Positions 22,196 to 30,994 of a stretch of DNA of 64,000 nt are shown piece by piece. Each line of letters opens with the position of its first letter. Position 1 is the stretch's first letter. Source of the DNA: Roseateles sp. DAIF2 (GTDB lineage: Bacteria > Pseudomonadota > Gammaproteobacteria > Burkholderiales > Burkholderiaceae_C). Position numbers and translations under genes: made by a program. The notes under the pieces are model-generated. The model did no database searches and was not told where the DNA came from. It saw only the letters and a list, made by a program, of their open reading frames with translations. The stretch is from contig NZ_CP049919.1 in assembly GCF_015624425.1 (NCBI RefSeq), positions 2,170,001 to 2,234,000 of the forward strand. Reading direction: 5' to 3'.

Positions 22196-23803
22196 ATGCA
22201 ACACGACAAAGTCCTGATCCTCGACTTCGGTTCCCAGGTGACCCAGCTGATCGCACGCCGGGTGCGCGAGGCCCATGTCTACTGCGAGATCCATCCGAAC
22301 GATGTCTCGGACGAGTTCATTCGCGGCTTCGCGCCCAAGGCCATCATCCTGTCGGGCAGCCATGCCTCGACCTACGAGGACCATGAGCTGCGCGCGCCGC
22401 AGGCGGTCTGGGATCTGGGCGTGCCGGTGCTGGGCATCTGCTACGGCATGCAGACCATGGCCGTGCAACTGGGCGGCAAGGTCGAATGGAGCGACCACCG
22501 CGAGTTCGGCTATGCCGAGGTGCGCGCCCATGGCCATACCGCGCTGCTGAAGGACATTGCCGACTTCACGACCGCCGAGGGCCACGGCATGCTGAAGGTC
22601 TGGATGAGTCATGGCGACAAGGTCACCGCGCTGCCGGAGGGCTTCAAGCTGATGGCCAGCACGCCCAGCTGCCCGATCGCCGGCATGGCCAACGAGGCCA
22701 AGGGCTACTACGCCTTCCAGTTCCATCCCGAGGTCACGCATACCGTGCAGGGCCAGGCGATGCTGCACCGCTTCGTGCGCGAGATCGCCGGTTGCAAGGG
22801 CGACTGGATCATGGGCGACTACATCGAGGAAGCGGTCGCCAGCATCCGCAAGCAGGTGGGTGATGAGGAGGTGATCCTCGGCCTGTCCGGCGGCGTCGAT
22901 TCCAGTGTGGCCGCCGCGCTGATCCACCGCGCCATCGGCGACCAGCTGACCTGCGTCTTCGTCGACCATGGCCTGCTGCGCCTGAACGAGGGCGACATGG
23001 TGATGGAGATGTTCGAGGGCAAGCTGCACGCCAAGGTGATCCGCGTCCAGGCCGAAGACCTGTTCCTCGGCCAACTGGCCGGCGTGACCGACCCCGAGAA
23101 GAAGCGCAAGATCATCGGCGGCCTGTTCGTCGACGTGTTCAAGGCGGAAGCGGAAAAGCTCAAGGCCTCGGGCCAAGGCCACAAGGGCGCAACCTTCCTG
23201 GCCCAGGGCACGATCTATCCCGACGTGGTCGAGAGCGGCGGCACCAAGACCAAGAAGGCCACCACGATCAAAAGCCACCACAATGTCGGCGGCCTGCCCG
23301 AGCAGCTGGGCCTGAAGCTGCTGGAGCCGCTGCGCGAGCTGTTCAAGGACGAGGTGCGCGAGCTGGGCGTGGCCTTAGGGCTTCCGCCCGAGATGGTCTA
23401 TCGCCATCCCTTCCCGGGCCCGGGTCTGGGCGTGCGCATCCTCGGCGAGGTCAAGAAGGACTATGCCGACCTGCTGCGCCGCGCCGACGCGATCTTCATC
23501 GAGGAGCTGCGCAACACCAAGGACGAGGCGACCGGCAAGACCTGGTACGAGCTGACCAGCCAGGCCTTCACCGTGTTCCTGCCGGTCAAGAGCGTCGGCG
23601 TGATGGGCGACGGCCGCACCTACGACTATGTGGTCGCGCTGCGCGCGGTGCAGACCAGCGACTTCATGACCGCCGACTGGGCCGAACTGCCCTACAGCCT
23701 CTTGAAGCGCACCTCGGGCCGCATCATCAACGAGGTGCGCGGCATCAACCGCGTCACCTACGACGTGTCGAGCAAGCCGCCCGCGACGATCGAGTGGGAA
23801 TGA
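22196..23803 (+). CDS. guaA: GMP synthase (glutamine-hydrolysing) GuaA
   Basis: Amidates XMP to GMP. 535 residues from ATG 22196 ([20 protein letters not shown]), directly after the MFS stop. The N-terminal class I glutaminase has nucleophile Cys in [13 protein letters not shown] and the His-x-Glu FQFHPEVTH. The ATP pyrophosphatase has the P-loop [15 protein letters not shown]. The C-terminal dimerisation domain ends [12 protein letters not shown]. Third gene of the guaB-MFS-guaA operon. Confidence 0.97.
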   Translation: MQHDKVLILDFGSQVTQLIARRVREAHVYCEIHPNDVSDEFIRGFAPKAIILSGSHASTYEDHELRAPQAVWDLGVPVLGICYGMQTMAVQLGGKVEWSDHREFGYAEVRAHGHTALLKDIADFTTAEGHGMLKVWMSHGDKVTALPEGFKLMASTPSCPIAGMANEAKGYYAFQFHPEVTHTVQGQAMLHRFVREIAGCKGDWIMGDYIEEAVASIRKQVGDEEVILGLSGGVDSSVAAALIHRAIGDQLTCVFVDHGLLRLNEGDMVMEMFEGKLHAKVIRVQAEDLFLGQLAGVTDPEKKRKIIGGLFVDVFKAEAEKLKASGQGHKGATFLAQGTIYPDVVESGGTKTKKATTIKSHHNVGGLPEQLGLKLLEPLRELFKDEVRELGVALGLPPEMVYRHPFPGPGLGVRILGEVKKDYADLLRRADAIFIEELRNTKDEATGKTWYELTSQAFTVFLPVKSVGVMGDGRTYDYVVALRAVQTSDFMTADWAELPYSLLKRTSGRIINEVRGINRVTYDVSSKPPATIEWE

Positions 23804-23924
23804 GCCGGGTCTGATCCCTGGTGCAGGCCACCCTTGCCAGCGGCGCCGAAACCGGCAATGCTTGGCGCGCGTGAGCGGCCTGCCAGGGAGGCCTTGAAAC
23901 GGTAAACGTTGCCGCGCAGGGCTG

Positions 23925-23946
23925 GCCGCTGCTACATGGCAGCGGC
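23925..23946 (+). terminator. Possible factor-dependent or weak terminator hairpin after guaA
   Basis: GCCGCTGC and GCAGCGGC form a perfect 8-bp stem over TACATG, 120 bases after guaA. There is no T-run, so it would act as an RNA 3'-end stabiliser rather than an intrinsic terminator. The 206-base gap 23804-24009 shows no other feature. Confidence 0.35.
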
Positions 23947-24009
23947 TATTGCTGCTGCCCCTCATCCTCCCTGGCCGGCGCGCTTGAACTTGGCGCGACG
24001 GACCTGACG

Positions 24010-24696
24010 ATGGAGGCGGCAATGGACCTGGTGAGCTTCACCGACCAATGGCAGGCGCAGCGGCAGCAACTCTTCAAGTCGGTGCCGCCCGAGGGCCGGA
24101 CGGTCCGCTACCTGGACCGGGAGTTTCTGGTCTATCCCGACACCTTCTGGCCCTTCGCCGACAGCCTGCCGCTGGTCCGGCATTTCCGGGTCGAACCGGG
24201 CGAGAGCGTGCTCGACGTCGGCACCGGCTCGGGCGTCATCGCCGTCTTCGCGTGCTACCGGGGCGCGGCTCGCGTGCTCGGGCTGGACATCAACCCGGCT
24301 GCGATCCGCAGCGCCACGCACAATGCCCAGGCGCATGGCTTCGCCGACCGCCTGGAACTGCGCCGGTCCGACCTGTTCGAGGCGCTGGGCGCGGACGAGC
24401 GGTTCGACGTCATCACCGCGAATCTGCCGTTTCGCAACAAACCGGCCCATGACGTCGTGGCCATGTCGCAATGGGACACCGGCTTCGCGACCAACACGCG
24501 CTTCTTCGAGGGCGTGGGCCGGCACCTGAAGCCCGGCGGGCGTATCTACTTCGTGCAGTCCAACTTCGGCGAGATCGAGGCCATGCAGGGCCTCGCGCAG
24601 GCGGCGGGCCTGCGGGTCGAGGAGCTGGCCAGCGAGGCGATCGACGACACGAAGCGCCAGCAGTTCTTCGTCTACGAGATGAGCCACCGCGCCTGA
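24010..24696 (+). CDS. Class I SAM-dependent methyltransferase (HemK/RsmC-like)
   Basis: 228-residue methyltransferase, first gene of a four-gene cassette. Motif I is VLDVGTGSGVIAVF (68-80), motif II acidic residue in GLDINPAAIR, motif IV NLPF at 138-141 in place of NPPY. NLPF/NPPY motifs usually mark N-methylation of planar amide, amino or guanidino nitrogens, so an N-methyltransferase is more likely than an O-methyltransferase; the substrate is not known. ATG 24010 is followed by a second in-frame Met at residue 5. Five bases separate it from the sulfotransferase-like gene. It could alternatively be a stand-alone protein or rRNA methyltransferase. Confidence 0.75.
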   Translation: MEAAMDLVSFTDQWQAQRQQLFKSVPPEGRTVRYLDREFLVYPDTFWPFADSLPLVRHFRVEPGESVLDVGTGSGVIAVFACYRGAARVLGLDINPAAIRSATHNAQAHGFADRLELRRSDLFEALGADERFDVITANLPFRNKPAHDVVAMSQWDTGFATNTRFFEGVGRHLKPGGRIYFVQSNFGEIEAMQGLAQAAGLRVEELASEAIDDTKRQQFFVYEMSHRA

Positions 24697-24701
24697 GCGC
24701 C

Positions 24702-25940
24702 ATGGACGGCTGTCAGGCGCTCGCCGCGATCCGCGCGCGCCGGGCCGTGCCGGGCTCGGCGCTGCACCTGCAGGTCCGCCGGGTGCTGGTGATCCTGTCG
24801 GCCTCGCGCGGCGGCTCCAGCCTGTTCAAGGAGACCCTGGCCAGGCATCCGGGCATCGCCGCGCTGGACGGGGAGCTGGACCCCCTGCTGACCCTGAGCG
24901 GCAACGGCTTCCAGCTCAATGCCGACAGCGATGCGATCGACGTGCCGGCCAACGCCGAGGCCCTGAGCAGCGGCATCCTGGACGAGATCTCCTTTCCCGC
25001 ATCGGACCTGCTCGGCACCGAGCGGCTGCGGCGCAAATGGCGCAACCGGCTGCTCTTGCAGTACCCCCTGCATTTCCTGGCGCCGGGCGCCGATGAGCGC
25101 CTGCAGCGCCGGCTCGACGCGGCGCTGGGCCGCATCGACCACGGCGACCGCCGCAGCGAGACCGAGTTGCAGACGCGGCTGCTTGAGGCGGTGTACGAGG
25201 ACGAGCCCTGGCGGATCGGCTTCTACGACGGCCGCTCCGCCGCGGCCGGCGCGGGCCGCTGCTTCGACGAGGCGCTGAAGATCGAGGAGCCGCCCTTCGT
25301 CGTGCCCGCGCTCCGGCGGCGGCCCTTGGGCCCGGATGATGCGCGGGAGGCGCTGCTGCTGTTCAAGTCGCCGTCGGACGCCTATCGCATCGGCCTTTAC
25401 GAGCGGCTGTTTCCCCATGCCGAGGTGAGCTACCTCCATCTGACGCGCGGCTTCGCGCCCTCGGTCAACGGCCTGATGGACGGCTGGCTCTACCCGCTAG
25501 GCTTCTTCTCGCATCGGCTCGACTGCGAGCTCGCCATCCGCGGCTATTCCGATGTCGTGCCCTTCGGCCGCCGCTGGTGGAAGTTCGACCTGCCGCCCAA
25601 CTGGCGACGCTTCACCGCCGCGCCGCTGGAAGAGGTGTGCCTGAACCAATGGCGTTCGGCCCATGCGGCCATCCTGGACAGCGGCGTGCCCACCCTGCGC
25701 CTGGCCTTTGAGGACTTCATCGCCGACCCGGCCGCGGTGCTGGCGCGGGTCACCGCGCATCTGGGCCTGCCCGCGATGACCTTGCCGGAAGCGTTGCCGG
25801 TCCGGATGGCGACCGCGCCGCCCGCCCCGCGGCGCTGGCACCAGCGGGCGCCGCTGCTGCTGGCGCTGGGCCGGCGGCCCGAGGTGGGTGAAATGATGGC
25901 GCGCCTGGGCTACTCGATGGAGCCCGCGACATGGCTGTGA
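24702..25940 (+). CDS. Sulfotransferase-like protein
   Basis: 412-residue protein with the PAPS-type P-loop fold. The 5'-phosphosulfate loop is SASRGGSSLFKETLARHP (33-50), followed by the acidic GELDPLL that in this superfamily sits near the acceptor. The 3'-phosphate-binding element is YLHLTRGFAPSVNGLMDG (244-261), with Arg and Ser-like positions of the family. The middle (100-215) is a long charged insertion. The start is ATG 24702, 5 bases after the methyltransferase. The gene for APS kinase two positions downstream would make its sulfate donor. Acceptor unknown. It ends by overlapping the next gene by 10 bases. Confidence 0.7.
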   Translation: MDGCQALAAIRARRAVPGSALHLQVRRVLVILSASRGGSSLFKETLARHPGIAALDGELDPLLTLSGNGFQLNADSDAIDVPANAEALSSGILDEISFPASDLLGTERLRRKWRNRLLLQYPLHFLAPGADERLQRRLDAALGRIDHGDRRSETELQTRLLEAVYEDEPWRIGFYDGRSAAAGAGRCFDEALKIEEPPFVVPALRRRPLGPDDAREALLLFKSPSDAYRIGLYERLFPHAEVSYLHLTRGFAPSVNGLMDGWLYPLGFFSHRLDCELAIRGYSDVVPFGRRWWKFDLPPNWRRFTAAPLEEVCLNQWRSAHAAILDSGVPTLRLAFEDFIADPAAVLARVTAHLGLPAMTLPEALPVRMATAPPAPRRWHQRAPLLLALGRRPEVGEMMARLGYSMEPATWL

Positions 25941-26764
25941 ACGCCAGGCTGCTGCTGCCCTTCCTGATGGGCCAGCGCCGCGATGGCCTGCGCCGGGTGC
26001 TGGAGCTCGATCCTCATCCCTGGGAGCTGCTGGCGCATGCGGGGCTGCAGGAGACGATGATCGATGACCCGATCGCCAAGCTGCACAGCCTGGGTCTGCT
26101 CTATGCTCAGCTGGCCGAGCGCGTTGCCGCGCTGGTTCGCGACGGCCGCCGGCCGGTCAGCCTGGCCGGCGACTGCGTCTCCAGCTTAGGGCTGCTGGCC
26201 GGGCTGCAGCGGGCCTGCCGCTCGCCCGAGCGCGTGCTCTGGCTCGATGCCCATGGCGACTTCCACACCTGGTCCAGCAGCCAGACCCAGTACATCGGCG
26301 GCATGCCGCTGGCGATGTTCGCCGGCCGGGTCGACCCCGGCCCCGATCCGCGCAGCCGGGCGACGCGGGCCTGCCTGGCCGCGATCGGCGTGCAGGCTGC
26401 CTATCCGCAGCGGCAGATCCTGCTGGCCGATGCGCGCGATCTCGACCCAGGCGAGCGCGAGGCCCTGCTGGGCTCGCAGATCCAGCGCTGCACGCTGGAT
26501 GAGGTGCTGGACCATCTGCGGCCGCGCGAGCGCCTCTACCTGCATTGGGACACCGACGTGATCGATGACCCGCTCCTGATGCCCGCGCTCAAATACCATG
26601 TGCGGCGCGGCCCGAGCGCCGCGGACATGGCGGCCCTGTTCGAGGCCCTGCGGTACTTCGACATCGTCGCGGTCTCCGTGTCCGCCTGGCATGCGGAGCA
26701 GGACGCCGACGACCGCACCGCGCGCGCCTGCCTGGATCTGCTGAACCGGCTGCTCGGCGCCTGA
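25931..26764 (+). CDS. Arginase/ureohydrolase-fold protein
   Basis: 277-residue protein with three arginase-superfamily metal motifs: [11 protein letters not shown] (77-87), [10 protein letters not shown] (104-113) and HWDTDVIDD (205-213). Arginases bind two Mn ions through His, Asp-x-His-x-Asp and Asp-x-Asp. Here Asp106, His108, Asp110, Asp207 and Asp209 are kept but the first His is Cys82. Known members with that change exist and some hydrolyse guanidino or amidino compounds, so an altered enzyme rather than a dead one is likely. It overlaps the sulfotransferase by 10 bases (translational coupling), tying it to the cassette. Substrate unknown. Confidence 0.7.
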   Translation: MAVNARLLLPFLMGQRRDGLRRVLELDPHPWELLAHAGLQETMIDDPIAKLHSLGLLYAQLAERVAALVRDGRRPVSLAGDCVSSLGLLAGLQRACRSPERVLWLDAHGDFHTWSSSQTQYIGGMPLAMFAGRVDPGPDPRSRATRACLAAIGVQAAYPQRQILLADARDLDPGEREALLGSQIQRCTLDEVLDHLRPRERLYLHWDTDVIDDPLLMPALKYHVRRGPSAADMAALFEALRYFDIVAVSVSAWHAEQDADDRTARACLDLLNRLLGA

Positions 26765-26769
26765 TCGCG

Positions 26770-27372
26770 ATGGGCGAGCACCGGAACCTGCACCCGCATC
26801 GCCCGGACCTGGACAAGGCCGCGCGCGCGGCGCTGAAGGGGCAGCGCCCCGGCGTGGTCTGGTTCACCGGCCTGTCGGGAGCGGGGAAGAGCACCATCGC
26901 CAACCTGGTCGAGCTGCGGCTGCATCGCCTGGGCTGCCACACCTATCTGCTCGACGGCGACAACGTGCGCCATGGCCTGAACCGCGACCTCGGCTTCGAT
27001 GCGGCCGACCGCGCCGAGAACATCCGGCGCGCGGCCGAGGTGGCGCGCCTGATGGTCGATGCCGGCCTGATCGTGCTGGCCGCCTTCATCTCGCCGTTCC
27101 GCGCCGAGCGCGGGCTGGCGCGCGCGCTGCTGGCCGAGGGCGAGTTCATCGAGGTGCATGTGGACGCGCCCCTGCATGTGGCGGAGCGACGTGATCCGAA
27201 GGGCCTGTACCGCAAGGCGCGGCGCGGCGAGCTGAAGCTGTTCACCGGCATCGACTCGCCCTACGAGGTGCCCCAGTCGCCGGAGCTGCGGCTGGACACG
27301 GTCGAGCTCTGCGCCGAGCGGGCCGCCGACCGCGTGGTCGAGCATCTGCGCCTCAAGGGCCTGCTGGCCTGA
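26770..27372 (+). CDS. cysC: Adenylylsulfate kinase (APS kinase) CysC
   Basis: Phosphorylates APS to PAPS. 200 residues with P-loop GLSGAGKS (34-41), [15 protein letters not shown], and the APS kinase blocks [28 protein letters not shown] and [13 protein letters not shown] with FTGIDSPYE. It is free-standing: no sulfurylase (cysDN) or reductase accompanies it. Because PAPS is the sulfotransferase donor, its place two genes after the sulfotransferase-like protein supports a dedicated sulfation pathway. Convergent overlap of 20 bases with the DUF418 gene. Confidence 0.93.
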   Translation: MGEHRNLHPHRPDLDKAARAALKGQRPGVVWFTGLSGAGKSTIANLVELRLHRLGCHTYLLDGDNVRHGLNRDLGFDAADRAENIRRAAEVARLMVDAGLIVLAAFISPFRAERGLARALLAEGEFIEVHVDAPLHVAERRDPKGLYRKARRGELKLFTGIDSPYEVPQSPELRLDTVELCAERAADRVVEHLRLKGLLA

Positions 27373-28555
27373 TCAGGCCGGCCTTGCGCCAGGCCGGCCA
27401 GCGGCCCAGGGTGATCGCGCGCAGCAGCCATTCCAGCCAGCCATAGGCGAAGCGGTCCATCCACCAGCGGCTGAGCAGCAGCTGCAGCGCGAACAGCGTC
27501 AGCGCGATGCCGAGCACCGGCAGCGGCCCCAGCCGGCCGATCAGGCCCAGGCCATAGGCGTGGAAGATCAGCGCGCAGACGGCCGACTGCAGCAGGTAAT
27601 TGGACAGCGCCATGCGCCCGGCCGGCGCGAACAGGCGGCGCAGCGCGGGGCTGCGCTCGAAGCCCCGCATCGCCAGCGCGATGTAGGCGCCGGTCAGCAG
27701 CGGCGCGGTGGCCAGGCCGACCGCGAAGCCGGCCAAGGTGAGGGCGGGCGAGTCGGCCAGATAGACCGCGCTGTAGGCGTAGAACGCCGCGCCCGGCAGG
27801 CCGATGCCCAGGCCGAGGCCGATGAGCCGGCGCGCCAGGCCTTGATGCTCGCGCACCCGCGCCAGCATCTCGCGCCGGCCCGCCACCAGGCCCAGGAGGA
27901 ACATCGCCAGCGCGCAGGGCGCCTGCACGAACAGCAGCACCGCACCAACCCCCGGCAGCTCGCGCAGATGCTGGGCCACGACGCCGACCGCGCTGTCGCG
28001 GTAGGCGCGGGTGGCGGCCTCCACTTCGGCCAGGATCGTCGCGCGATCCGGTGGCAGTGGCTCCAGGCTGAGCAGTCCCGCGAGCAGGCCCCAGAGCAGC
28101 GCGGTCAGGCCGACCAGCCAGGCCGCCAGGCGCAGCAGCCGCGCATCGTCGCGCTGCCGCAGCGCCAGCAGCGCGAAGCCCAGCAGCGCATAAGTGGTGA
28201 GGATGTCGCCATGGAACAGCAGCACCGCATGCAGGGCGCCGAACAAGAAGAGCCCGGCCAGACGCCGCCGCAGGCGCTGCGTCAGCGAGGCGCCGGCCCG
28301 TTCGGCCGAGCGCATCTGCAGGGTGAAGCTGTAGCCGAACAAAAAGGAGAACAGCAGGTAGAACTTGGCCTCGAACAGCAGCGAGACCAGAAAGCGCAAG
28401 CCACGGTCCAGCGGCGCATCGAAGGCCGGGTCGGGAATGTCCTGGCCGTAGAAGGCCGAGGCGAAGGCCCCGATATTGACCAGCAGGATGCCCAGCAGGG
28501 CGAAGCCGCGCAGCGCGTCGACGCCGTCGATCCGATCGGTCTCCGCGGCGCTCAT
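27353..28555 (-). CDS. DUF418 family membrane protein (YeiB-like)
   Basis: Polytopic inner-membrane protein of 400 residues, from ATG 28555 ([20 protein letters not shown]). The [20 protein letters not shown] opening is the family hallmark, followed by about ten helices and the C-terminal DUF418 domain with [17 protein letters not shown] and the final [13 protein letters not shown]. The family is related to acyltransferase-3-like membrane proteins; physiological role unknown. It is coupled to the upstream TetR gene by an ATGA overlap (28552-28555). Confidence 0.88.
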   Translation of the reverse strand: MSAAETDRIDGVDALRGFALLGILLVNIGAFASAFYGQDIPDPAFDAPLDRGLRFLVSLLFEAKFYLLFSFLFGYSFTLQMRSAERAGASLTQRLRRRLAGLFLFGALHAVLLFHGDILTTYALLGFALLALRQRDDARLLRLAAWLVGLTALLWGLLAGLLSLEPLPPDRATILAEVEAATRAYRDSAVGVVAQHLRELPGVGAVLLFVQAPCALAMFLLGLVAGRREMLARVREHQGLARRLIGLGLGIGLPGAAFYAYSAVYLADSPALTLAGFAVGLATAPLLTGAYIALAMRGFERSPALRRLFAPAGRMALSNYLLQSAVCALIFHAYGLGLIGRLGPLPVLGIALTLFALQLLLSRWWMDRFAYGWLEWLLRAITLGRWPAWRKAGLIRPAGP

Positions 28556-29163
28556 CGCTGGGCTCCCTGCGGCTGCAGCAGGCCGGCCAGCATCTGCTGG
28601 AACACCGGGCGGTGCTTGCTCGGGCGGAATTGCGGGTCCATCGCGACGCGGCTGAAGATGCCGTCGATCAGCGCGGCGATGCCCTGGGCCACGGCGGCCG
28701 GCGCGCTGGCCGGCGCGATCTGGCCGCGCGCCTTGGCCTCGCCGACCAGCAGGGCCAGCTGCCGGCGCAGCTCCGCATCGTTGTGCGCGACCAGGACGCC
28801 GATGTCGGGATCCCGCGCCGCTTCGGCCGCGATCTCCAGCGCCAGGCGGCTGAAGGCCGCGTCGCCGGCCAGGGTGAGGATCAGATCGATGAAGTCGCGC
28901 AGCGCCGCGCCGAGGTCCTCCTGCGCCAGCAGCCCGTCGAGGTGCTGCGCCGTCTCCAGGCCCTCCTGCTCGACGATCGCGGTGACGATGGCCTTCTTGC
29001 TGGGGAAGTAATGGAACAGGCTGCCCGAGCTGACGCCCAGCTCGGCGCAGATCTCCGCGGTGCTGGTGCGGTGGAAGCCCTTGCGGGCGAAGCAGGCCTT
29101 GGCCGCCTCCAGCAGGGCGCGGTAACGCGCGTCGTATTCGTCGGGGTTGATGGTTCGAGCCAC
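28552..29163 (-). CDS. TetR-family transcriptional regulator
   Basis: 203-residue regulator with an N-terminal helix-turn-helix at about residues 15-60 (ARKGFHRTSTAEICAELGVSSGSLFHYF) and a C-terminal ligand/dimer domain. Cotranscribed with the DUF418 gene through a 4-base overlap. The upstream region 29164-29210 has an imperfect dyad with half-sites AATTGAC and GTTAATT that could be its own operator. Likely represses its own two-gene operon; ligand unknown. Confidence 0.88.
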   Translation of the reverse strand: MARTINPDEYDARYRALLEAAKACFARKGFHRTSTAEICAELGVSSGSLFHYFPSKKAIVTAIVEQEGLETAQHLDGLLAQEDLGAALRDFIDLILTLAGDAAFSRLALEIAAEAARDPDIGVLVAHNDAELRRQLALLVGEAKARGQIAPASAPAAVAQGIAALIDGIFSRVAMDPQFRPSKHRPVFQQMLAGLLQPQGAQR

Positions 29164-29250
29164 GGTTGCCTATAAATTGACAGAGTGCTCGGTATGTTAA
29201 TTGAGAGGGCCGCCGGTGCGCAAGTGCCACCGCCGGCGGCGCCCCGGGGG

Positions 29251-29850
29251 TCAGGCGGGCAGGGCGGCGGCGGGCTCCGTGGCGAACAGCCGAGCGCCGA
29301 GGGCGCGCGCGGTCTGCAGATGCGCCGGGTCGGCGTCGAGCAGCAGTTCGGAGCGACGCACCTTTGCGCCGCAGTAGTCGAAGATGCCATGTTCGATCTG
29401 CGTCTTCATCGCGCCGAAGTAGCCGTGCCGCGCATAGGTGCGCTGACTGGCCCCGCCGACCGCAAGCAGGTGCACGTCCAGATGGCGCAGCTTCTTCAGC
29501 AGCGGGCCGCCGGGGCTTTCCTCATAGGCCCAGCCATTGGCGAACACGCGGTCGATCCAGCCCTTCAGCAGGCCGGGCATGGCCCACCAGTAGACGGGGT
29601 AGACCAGCACCAGTGCGTCGGCGCGGTCGATGCGCGCCTGCTCCGCGGCGACATCGGCGGCCGGCGGCGCCTCGCGGCGGTGCAGGGCCAGGTCTTGCGC
29701 GGTGAAACGCGGATCGAAGCCCTCGGCGGCCAGGTCGGCGATCTCGGCCCGGTGGCCGGCCGCGGCGACCCCCTGGGCATAGGCGGCGGCAACGGCATGG
29801 CTGAACGAGGCGGGGTCGGGATGGGCGAGGGCGATAAGGGCTTGTTGCAT
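29251..29850 (-). CDS. Flavodoxin-like NAD(P)H:quinone reductase
   Basis: 199-residue flavoprotein of the NQO/ModA-MdaB group. N-terminal LIALAHPDPASFSHAVAAAY is the FMN/FAD phosphate-binding loop, LVYPVYWWAMPGLLKGWIDR the conserved quinone/flavin site, and YARHGYFGAMK a late block. It would reduce quinones or nitroaromatics by two electrons, protecting from redox stress. Divergent from the TetR gene at 29941, which probably represses it. Confidence 0.88.
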   Translation of the reverse strand: MQQALIALAHPDPASFSHAVAAAYAQGVAAAGHRAEIADLAAEGFDPRFTAQDLALHRREAPPAADVAAEQARIDRADALVLVYPVYWWAMPGLLKGWIDRVFANGWAYEESPGGPLLKKLRHLDVHLLAVGGASQRTYARHGYFGAMKTQIEHGIFDYCGAKVRRSELLLDADPAHLQTARALGARLFATEPAAALPA

Positions 29851-29890
29851 GGTGCGGGAGCTCCGGATGGCAGTGTGTGATTTGGTGGTT

Positions 29891-29925
29891 GTATACTTTT
29901 GGTAAGTTTACTGATGGTAATTTAC
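29891..29925. promoter_or_regulatory. Candidate TetR operators between quinone reductase and tetR
   Basis: Two adjacent dyads, GTAA-GT-TTAC (29902-29911) and GTAA-T-TTAC (29917-29925), after a GTATAC palindrome (29891-29896). Repeated half-site GTAA/TTAC between divergent genes of a regulator and its probable target is the usual architecture of TetR operators. The local AT-richness also marks the promoters. Confidence 0.55.
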
Positions 29926-29940
29926 GATTGGTATATAGCG

Positions 29941-30576
29941 ATGTCAAGCGAGCCTGTTGAAGAGGATTCCGGCCTGCCGGGCGCGCGTCCGCGGCGGCGC
30001 CTGCTGCGCGAGGAGCGGCTGCGCCAGCTGTTGGATGAGGCCTGGCGCCTGGTCCGCGCCGAGGGCACCGAGGCCCTGACCCTGGGCCGCCTGGCCGAGG
30101 CGGCGGGCGTCACCAAACCGGTGGTGTACGACCATTTCGGCACCCGCCAGGGCCTGCTGGCGGTGCTGTACCGCGAGTTCGACGCGCGCCAGACGGCCCG
30201 GATGGATGAGGCGCTGGCGGCCAGTGAGGCCACGCTGAGCGCGCGCGCGACGCTGATCGCCCGCTGCTATGTGGACTGCGTGCTGCTGCAGGGGCGCGAG
30301 ATCCCGGGCGTGATCGCGGCCCTGGCCGGCTCGCCGGAGCTGGCTGCGGTCAAGCGCGAGTACGAGGCGGTCTTCATGGAGAAATGCCGCCGCCTGCTGG
30401 CGCCATTCGCGCCGCAGGGCCGGCTCGGCACCGCGGGGCTGTGGGCGATGCTGGGCGCGGCCGAGAGCCTGTCGGCCGCCGCCGCGCATGGCGAGCTGGG
30501 CGCCGATGCGGCCCAGGCGGAGCTGCGCGACACCATCGTCGCGATGGTGCTGCGCGGCGGCGGGGCGGCGTCCTAG
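29941..30576 (+). CDS. TetR-family transcriptional regulator
   Basis: 211 residues if read from ATG 29941 (MSSEPVEEDSGLPGARPRRR); an upstream in-frame ATG at 29899 would put the start inside the operators and is less likely. The helix-turn-helix covers about residues 40-80 (LTLGRLAEAAGVTKPVVYDHF), followed by an all-helical effector domain. Divergent from the quinone reductase, which it is expected to repress until a quinone-like ligand binds. Confidence 0.88.
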   Translation: MSSEPVEEDSGLPGARPRRRLLREERLRQLLDEAWRLVRAEGTEALTLGRLAEAAGVTKPVVYDHFGTRQGLLAVLYREFDARQTARMDEALAASEATLSARATLIARCYVDCVLLQGREIPGVIAALAGSPELAAVKREYEAVFMEKCRRLLAPFAPQGRLGTAGLWAMLGAAESLSAAAAHGELGADAAQAELRDTIVAMVLRGGGAAS

Positions 30577-30622
30577 CGCGCGCTGCGGGTTCGCGAGCGC
30601 TACTCAGCACCGCGATCTACCC

Positions 30623-30649
30623 ATAGAATGAGAACAGTTCTCATTCTAT
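30623..30649 (+). promoter_or_regulatory. Fur box of the DUF3649-PepSY-DUF3325 operon
   Basis: Perfect 13+1+13 palindrome: ATAGAATGAGAAC, A, GTTCTCATTCTAT. It contains the betaproteobacterial Fur core AATGAGAA/TTCTCATT and lies 13 bases before the first start codon, where bound Fur-Fe would block transcription. Confidence 0.85.
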
Positions 30650-30661
30650 GAAATCATCCGC

Positions 30662-30976
30662 ATGGCTTCCGAACCGTCTTCCGGCGCCGCCCTGGCGCCG
30701 ACCCGGCTCCAGATCGTCTCGCGCGTGGCCGCCAGCCTGCTGGGCGGCTGGGCCTTCGTCTGGGGCTTCGTGACCCTGGGCGTCGCGCTGCTGCTGACGG
30801 CCGGCATGCCCTTTGGCGATGCGCGCACCCTGGTCTACCTGCTGGCCTTCCTGGTGTTTCTGGTCGCCTTCCTGTGGGCCTTTGCGGCGGCCAGCCTGGC
30901 GCGGGTCTGGGCCGTGCTGGCCGGGGGCGGGGTGCTGATGACGGGACTGGCCTGGCTGCTGAGCCAGCCCGCCTGA
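30662..30976 (+). CDS. DUF3649 family small membrane protein
   Basis: 104 residues with three hydrophobic segments (GGWAFVWGFVTLGVALLL; TLVYLLAFLVFLVAFLWAFA; VWAVLAGGGVLMTGLAWLL). DUF3649 proteins occur almost only in iron-uptake loci beside PepSY proteins and DUF3325. First gene behind a perfect Fur box; presumed inner-membrane partner in ferric-siderophore reduction or uptake. Molecular role unproven. Confidence 0.85.
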   Translation: MASEPSSGAALAPTRLQIVSRVAASLLGGWAFVWGFVTLGVALLLTAGMPFGDARTLVYLLAFLVFLVAFLWAFAAASLARVWAVLAGGGVLMTGLAWLLSQPA

Positions 30977-30994
30977 GCAAGGAGCGAGCAAGCG

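Noticed and set aside
25931..26764. True arginase or agmatinase
   Set aside because: The first metal His is Cys and the substrate-binding segments do not match; only the fold is supported.
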